Shown in pieces: positions 49,067-52,472 of a stretch of 52,472 bases of DNA. The notes beneath the pieces were generated by a model. That model was not told where the DNA came from. It searched no databases and saw nothing but the letters and a program-made list of their open reading frames with translations. Numbering within the stretch: position 1 is the stretch's first letter; every line of letters starts with the position of its first letter. The position numbers and the translations under genes were made by a program. This DNA comes from Candidatus Woesearchaeota archaeon (GTDB lineage: Archaea; Nanobdellota; Nanobdellia; Woesearchaeales; JACJVW01): assembly GCA_020637435.1 (NCBI GenBank), contig JACJVW010000005.1, forward strand, positions 1-52,472, given 5' to 3'.

Positions 49067-49717
49067 ATGCTTATATGCGGAGTAGAAGAAGCTGGGCGTG
49101 GTCCGGTCATAGGTCCTATGGTCATGGCAGCTGCCACCATTGAACAGAAAGATGAGCACAAGCTTGTTGAGCTTGGTGCGAAGGACTCAAAACTTCTCTC
49201 ACCTAAAAAACGTGAGGATCTCTTCGAACAGATTAAATCCCTGGTCGTAGGCTATGAGATCATAATACTCTCACCTGAGATGATTGATGCCGCACTTATA
49301 GCCCCTGAACTCAATCTCAATCTCCTAGAAGCAATAACCTCAGCGAATCTCATCAGTAAGCTGGATCCAGATATTGCTTATCTCGATTGTCCATCCACCA
49401 ATATTAAGGCGTATCGTGACTATGTCTCTGGAAAACTGCTGAATAAAAACGTCGAGATAATTGCTGAACACAAAGCGGATGTCCGCTTCCCTATCGTAAG
49501 TGCAGCATCAATCCTTGCGAAAGTCACACGGGACAGGGAGATAGAGAAGCTTAAAGAAAAATACGGTGTCGATTTTGGTTCAGGATATCCGTCTGACCCG
49601 AAGACGGTTCGGTTTCTTGCGGAGAACTTTGACAAGTACCCTATCTTTCGCAAGACCTGGGCTTCTTATCAGCGGATAATTCAAAAAGACCAACAGTCAA
49701 CTCTTGGCAGGTTTTAA
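49067..49717 (+). CDS. rnhB: Ribonuclease HII
   Basis: The 216-aa protein matches RNase HII through CGVEEAGRGPVIGPMVMA, LGAKDSKLLSPKKR, YLDCPSTN and VSAASILAKVTRDREI. The first motif normally reads GVDEAGRG; here the Asp is Glu (EEAGRG), while the following Glu is present. The enzyme removes ribonucleotides from DNA and RNA primers. The substitution may reduce or alter metal binding. TATA-like CTTTATTAAC lies about 25 bp upstream. Confidence 0.9.
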   Translation: MLICGVEEAGRGPVIGPMVMAAATIEQKDEHKLVELGAKDSKLLSPKKREDLFEQIKSLVVGYEIIILSPEMIDAALIAPELNLNLLEAITSANLISKLDPDIAYLDCPSTNIKAYRDYVSGKLLNKNVEIIAEHKADVRFPIVSAASILAKVTRDREIEKLKEKYGVDFGSGYPSDPKTVRFLAENFDKYPIFRKTWASYQRIIQKDQQSTLGRF

Positions 49718-50317
49718 GATATCAAGGACCTCTTTTCGAAGGTCATAGGCTTGTGCGATCAGGTGTTTCCTTCTTAGGTCCTCAATCATCAAGTATTTCT
49801 CCCTGATCAATCCGGCAAGGACTCCTCTATTCGCTTTCTCGACATGCATATCTATCCAGAAATCGGTAGCTGCGCACAATTCACCCTTAAGTCCATGAAG
49901 TTCTTCATAGGTTCCTACAAAATCATTTGGATTGGGGTACATATTCTTAATGCTGGTCATCAAAGCATCCTCCTGGATAGGATATCTACGCGCGTCGCCT
50001 TTGTTGATGCATTCCCCTACATAGTCAGTAATACCCTCTGCTATGGCCATGTGCACAGGCTCAAAGTCTTCGTACGGGTACCTTTCTGATAAGGTTGCAT
50101 AGAATTTATCGATCAGGGTAGTGATGTTCGGTGCTCTTGTAGAATTCTGATACTCTCGTATCCTTTGTCTGGTTCCCTCAGGAAGTGTTCCGGTAGATAT
50201 GAGTAGGGGCAGGTGCACAATCATATAGCCAAGATTTGTAACACGTTCTGTTTCCATCCTGTATTCACGAAGGATTCTATCCAGATGCTGTCCCCCTGGC
50301 ACAATACGAAGGCCCAT
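49697..50317 (-). CDS. Hypothetical helical protein
   Basis: A 206-aa, mostly helical soluble protein without recognised motifs; the C-terminal half is Glu/Arg/Leu-rich. Its 3' end overlaps rnhB by 21 bp. No family assigned. Confidence 0.5.
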   Translation of the reverse strand: MGLRIVPGGQHLDRILREYRMETERVTNLGYMIVHLPLLISTGTLPEGTRQRIREYQNSTRAPNITTLIDKFYATLSERYPYEDFEPVHMAIAEGITDYVGECINKGDARRYPIQEDALMTSIKNMYPNPNDFVGTYEELHGLKGELCAATDFWIDMHVEKANRGVLAGLIREKYLMIEDLRRKHLIAQAYDLRKEVLDILKPAKS

Positions 50318-50409
50318 AACAAGAAGCGAGTGATTATGTGATTATAATGATTTTGCAGTAGTGGTACTAAACACAAAAGATAAAAAGAGCAAATTCCGGT
50401 TACAGGTAC

Positions 50410-51576
50410 ATGTTAGCTTTGGAAAAGTACAAAGAGGTAGACACAAAACTCTCGGCAATATCCAGCAAGCTCAACATGCTCTTTTACCTCTATCCTATCA
50501 ATGCGGATGAGCAGAAAGACCTGTTCATTAAGGAAGGAAAGGACCCAGTATTTCGATACAGAAAACTCCCGTATGACCTTGAGCAGGCTATCATGGTGCT
50601 CAAAAGGATGCGCATGCCTTTGTCCACCCTTGGTGCGCTATACAAAAAAAAGCGAGACCACCTTATCCATGAGGCTACTATCCTGGCGAACCGTGGCAGG
50701 GGTTCTATTGTGAGGATGGAATCATCAAAGATTTTTGGACTGCCTGAAGACGATGTCATCGACTATGCCAAACGCATACTCCGTAACTATCCTGAAGATG
50801 CGCCTGAACCCAAGGTGCTGGGTGCGACTTCTGTCAAAGAGAAGATGGATGCGGCATTCATGAAGCTCGGTATCAAAGACTGGAGGATAGAGTTCTCTGA
50901 CAAGTGGTTGACGACCGTCTATCCGACAAGGAAGATAATAGGCATATGCAGAAGGAAGAAATTCTCTCGTATGGATCCTATCAGGCTTACCGTCCATGAA
51001 GTCTGTGTACATGCGCTGCGTGCGGAGAACGGTTCTCATCAGGAATTGCCAATGTTCCAGTCAGGCCTTCCCGGCTATCTGGAGACCGAAGAAGGTATGG
51101 CACAGTTCTTTGAAGAGTATACCAAGACCCAGAGCACTGACACCCTAAGAGATTATGCTGCAAGAGTTCTAGCAGTTGATGCAGTGTATAAGGGGATGTC
51201 CTTTAGACAAACCTATGATAGGCTTATCGCGCACCGCGTGAATCCTGAGCAGGCCTGGAATATCTCAGTAAGGACCCATCGTGGCGGAGGTCTGACTCGC
51301 GATCATATTTATCTCCAGGGCTACCTTAAAGTCAAACGTTGGGCAAAAGAGAACGGAGACTTTCGGCTACTCTACATGGGTAAGATGGGGCTTGATGATA
51401 TCCCTTTTGCCAAAGAGATGCTCAAGAAAGGTATCTTAAAACTACCGCCTTACATACCAAAATTTGCCGTGCGTCACATGGAGAAGAATCCACGCATCCG
51501 TCCTGGCCAACTAAAACCCTACCTCGAATCCGTACGTTATCGCGACCGTATGTATATGCGAAATCGAGAGCGCTGA
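50410..51576 (+). CDS. MATCAP/DUF1704-family metalloprotease
   Basis: The 388-aa protein carries HEVCVH (His196, Glu197, His201, the HExxxH zinc motif), followed by ENGSHQELP and TEEGMA, where Glu227/228 complete the site. This combination defines the DUF1704 family, whose eukaryotic members (MATCAP) remove C-terminal tyrosine or other residues from tubulin. Archaeal substrates are unknown. Intact zinc ligands suggest an active peptidase. Its stop is followed within a few bases by the left arm of the tandem hairpin array. Confidence 0.8.
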   Translation: MLALEKYKEVDTKLSAISSKLNMLFYLYPINADEQKDLFIKEGKDPVFRYRKLPYDLEQAIMVLKRMRMPLSTLGALYKKKRDHLIHEATILANRGRGSIVRMESSKIFGLPEDDVIDYAKRILRNYPEDAPEPKVLGATSVKEKMDAAFMKLGIKDWRIEFSDKWLTTVYPTRKIIGICRRKKFSRMDPIRLTVHEVCVHALRAENGSHQELPMFQSGLPGYLETEEGMAQFFEEYTKTQSTDTLRDYAARVLAVDAVYKGMSFRQTYDRLIAHRVNPEQAWNISVRTHRGGGLTRDHIYLQGYLKVKRWAKENGDFRLLYMGKMGLDDIPFAKEMLKKGILKLPPYIPKFAVRHMEKNPRIRPGQLKPYLESVRYRDRMYMRNRER

Positions 51577-51603
51577 CAACCCCAGGATATGTACGGAATA
51601 AAG

Positions 51604-51669
51604 TTCTCAAAAGAGTCCATATGCCTTCTATAGGTAAAATTTACAGATATCCTCTTCCTCTTTTGAGAA
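51604..51669 (+). repeat. Array unit 1 inner stem-loop
   Basis: 12-bp perfect stem (51604-51615 with 51658-51669) around a 42-nt loop. Confidence 0.75.
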
Positions 51670-51722
51670 TCGCATATCCTGGGGTTGTCCATGTAATTCA
51701 CCTGGATATATACGGTATAAAG

Positions 51723-51788
51723 TTCTCAAAAGAGTCCTTCTGCCTTCTATAGGTATCACTTACAGATATCCTCTTCCTCTTTTGAGAA
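51723..51788 (+). repeat. Array unit 2 inner stem-loop
   Basis: Identical stem to unit 1 (51723-51734 with 51777-51788), 42-nt loop mostly like loop 1. Its left outer arm is CCTGGATAT, so the outer stem is weaker than in unit 1. Confidence 0.75.
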
Positions 51789-51841
51789 TCGCATATCCTG
51801 GGGTTGTCCATGTAATTCTCCTGGATATGTACGGAAAATAA

Positions 51842-51907
51842 TTCTCAATAGAGTTCCTGCAATGCTCCCATACATTTCCATCTGCAACTCTAATGCTCTA
51901 TTGAGAA
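51842..51907 (+). repeat. Array unit 3 inner stem-loop with compensatory change
   Basis: Stem arms 51842-51853 and 51896-51907 both carry the changed A/T pair and still match perfectly; the 42-nt loop sequence is unrelated to the others. Confidence 0.75.
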
Positions 51908-51985
51908 GGAGCTCTGATGCACAATATCATTCGGATTGCGGCAGAGAGGGGTATATCTCCCAAAGAGAGCGCTCAGATGTAATCC

Positions 51986-52294
51986 TTATAGTACCATCTC
52001 AAGGCTTGAGGATTCTCCACAGAAGAAAAAAGAGTTGGTCACTCGTGGAAGCAGCCTCTTGATGCGTTTCAGCTGCTTTTTGGCCTTGGTGATTCGATAA
52101 GAACACTTCACTTCATACACATCGTACTTGTTCTCCTTTACTGCCAGGACATCAATCTCGGCGACGCGTCTTCGTTTATTGCGTTTGGAGAAAACAGGGA
52201 CGTTGGTATAGAGCACATCATATTCCTGTTCTATCTTTGAGCACAGGTCCTCGATATACCGGTCATGTTTCAGTTTTGCGATCTTGTATATCAT
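51986..52294 (-). CDS. Small PD-(D/E)XK nuclease-like protein
   Basis: From ATG 52294 the protein is about 102 aa with RRRVAEIDVLAV then YDVYEVKCSYRI, that is, an Asp in a strand followed by E-V-K, the PD-(D/E)XK pattern of Holliday-junction resolvase-like and restriction-type nucleases. A lysine/arginine-rich helix follows. The upstream Glu is expected in the EDLCSKIEQEY helix. TTATATAATCC about 25 bp upstream sets the start; the longer frame (to 52336) would begin upstream of the promoter. It is next to the tandem hairpin array, on the opposite strand. Confidence 0.6.
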   Translation of the reverse strand: MIYKIAKLKHDRYIEDLCSKIEQEYDVLYTNVPVFSKRNKRRRVAEIDVLAVKENKYDVYEVKCSYRITKAKKQLKRIKRLLPRVTNSFFFCGESSSLEMVL

Positions 52295-52370
52295 TATGTA
52301 TACTAGGATTATATAAGAATTGTGAAACTTCACCACAACAAATCAAGGAATTCACCAAAGATTAGTAGTG

Positions 52371-52472
52371 CTAAATATAGCGCATCATATCTTTGACGAC
52401 GGAGTTGCGGATATCAATGGTGAGCTGGCTTCTGCCTTGTTCTGTAAGGTCGCAAAGACGTTGCTGCCAATC
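52371..52472 (-). CDS. C-terminal end of a gene truncated by the window edge
   Basis: Reading in from the right edge on the minus strand, 33 codons (DWQQRLCDLTEQGRSQL onward) end in TAG at 52371. No family can be assigned from so short a piece. Confidence 0.4.
   Translation of the reverse strand, partial: DWQQRLCDLTEQGRSQLTIDIRNSVVKDMMRYI

Larger units (their letters stand above)
51575..51907 (+). ncRNA. Tandem array of three structured units (locus C of the recurring hairpin family)
   Basis: Three units lie at 119-bp spacing (stem starts 51604, 51723, 51842). Each has ATG or ATA followed by a 12-nt TACGG segment, then a 12-bp inner stem, then a loop of exactly 42 nt. Stems are TTCTCAAAAGAG with CTCTTTTGAGAA in units 1 and 2, and TTCTCAATAGAG with CTCTATTGAGAA in unit 3, a compensatory change that keeps pairing. 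Loops 1 and 2 resemble each other; loop 3 is unrelated in sequence but of equal length. Unit 1 is enclosed by a perfect 17-bp stem, GACAACCCCAGGATATG (51575-51591) with CATATCCTGGGGTTGTC (51673-51689). The array fills a 408-bp gap with no gene. No promoter is evident, so it may be co-transcribed with the upstream gene. Confidence 0.65.

Noticed and set aside
51575..51907. CRISPR array
   Set aside because: Only three units at 119-bp spacing, with internal stems of 12 bp and unequal similarity of loops; no short direct repeats of 24-37 bp separated by unique spacers and no cas gene in the window.
51575..51907. Integron attC-like sites
   Set aside because: No attC core RYYYAAC/GTTRRRY pairing at the arms and no integrase.
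52371..52472. Naming the right-edge fragment
   Set aside because: Thirty-three codons without a motif are not enough to assign a family.

Overview
The window looks archaeal and chromosomal. TATA boxes of the TTTATAAA/TTATATAA type sit about 25-30 bp before many starts, often with almost no leader. Internal operon genes instead carry GGAGG or AGGTGA ribosome sites. Several genes are archaeal or eukaryote-like: Dph2 diphthamide synthase, a Ctu1/NcsA thiolase, archaeal Elp3, a two-subunit 2-oxoacid:ferredoxin oxidoreductase and tandem Lrp regulators. A few bacterial-looking genes (Lgt, an M23-like protein, folA, a Suf cluster) fit an uncultured DPANN-type archaeon (Woesearchaeota-like). That placement is inference; no rRNA gene is present. 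Coding is dense on both strands, and most of the window has fairly even base composition apart from an AT-rich island at about 11.7-13.35 kb.

Layout. 0-6.7 kb: the end of an arginine-deiminase-family gene, a degenerate inositol-phosphatase-like gene, a small membrane protein, a Nudix hydrolase, an FkbM methyltransferase, a lipobox lipoprotein, an MTAP/PNP-type phosphorylase, a dCMP-deaminase-like protein and a fused aspartate carbamoyltransferase (catalytic plus regulatory chains). 6.7-11.7 kb: an orphan membrane protein, then an operon of plant-type [2Fe-2S] ferredoxin, KorA and KorB. 11.7-13.35 kb: an AT-rich island with a decayed membrane-protein gene and a YdjM-like membrane protein. 13.35-17.65 kb: an operon encoding a ubiquitin-like sulfur carrier, Ctu1/NcsA, an E1-like enzyme, Elp3 and DHFR, which predicts a complete wobble-uridine (U34) modification pathway. 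17.7-24.9 kb: thioredoxin reductase, a paired YeeE/YedE transporter, an M23-like protein with a 44-aa CC-motif protein, MscS, ferredoxins, CPBP, peptidase U32 and peptidase E. 25-28 kb: ApbE, a ferric-reductase-like flavocytochrome and two small coiled-coil membrane proteins. 28-29.2 kb: dph2 split by an in-frame TAG and followed by a partial duplicate of its 3' end. 29.2-35.2 kb: CYTH and AAA_28 convergent genes, sufBDSC, and a divergent cysteine-rich HTH gene sharing a palindromic operator. 35-52.5 kb: flavodoxin-fold reductase, DoxX, SNF2 helicase with coiled-coil partner, YaaA, a GHKL ATPase with HTH domains, Lgt, an Lrp regulator, a SAM-hydrolase-like protein, peroxiredoxin, a second lipoprotein, RNase HII, a MATCAP-type metalloprotease, a tandem hairpin array, a PD-(D/E)XK-like protein and a gene fragment at the right edge.

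The strongest candidate for something undescribed is a recurring structured element seen at three intergenic loci (8481-8600 on the minus strand, 13403-13472, and 51575-51907 as three tandem units). Each has an ATG-TACG core opening a 12-nt purine-rich segment, followed by an inner stem whose sequence differs between loci. In the three-unit array the inner stem shows a compensatory base change and the loop is exactly 42 nt each time even though its sequence diverges. Other notable points are the split and partly duplicated dph2, the suf operator with its cysteine-bearing regulator, Lgt together with two lipobox proteins, and several enzymes missing key catalytic residues.
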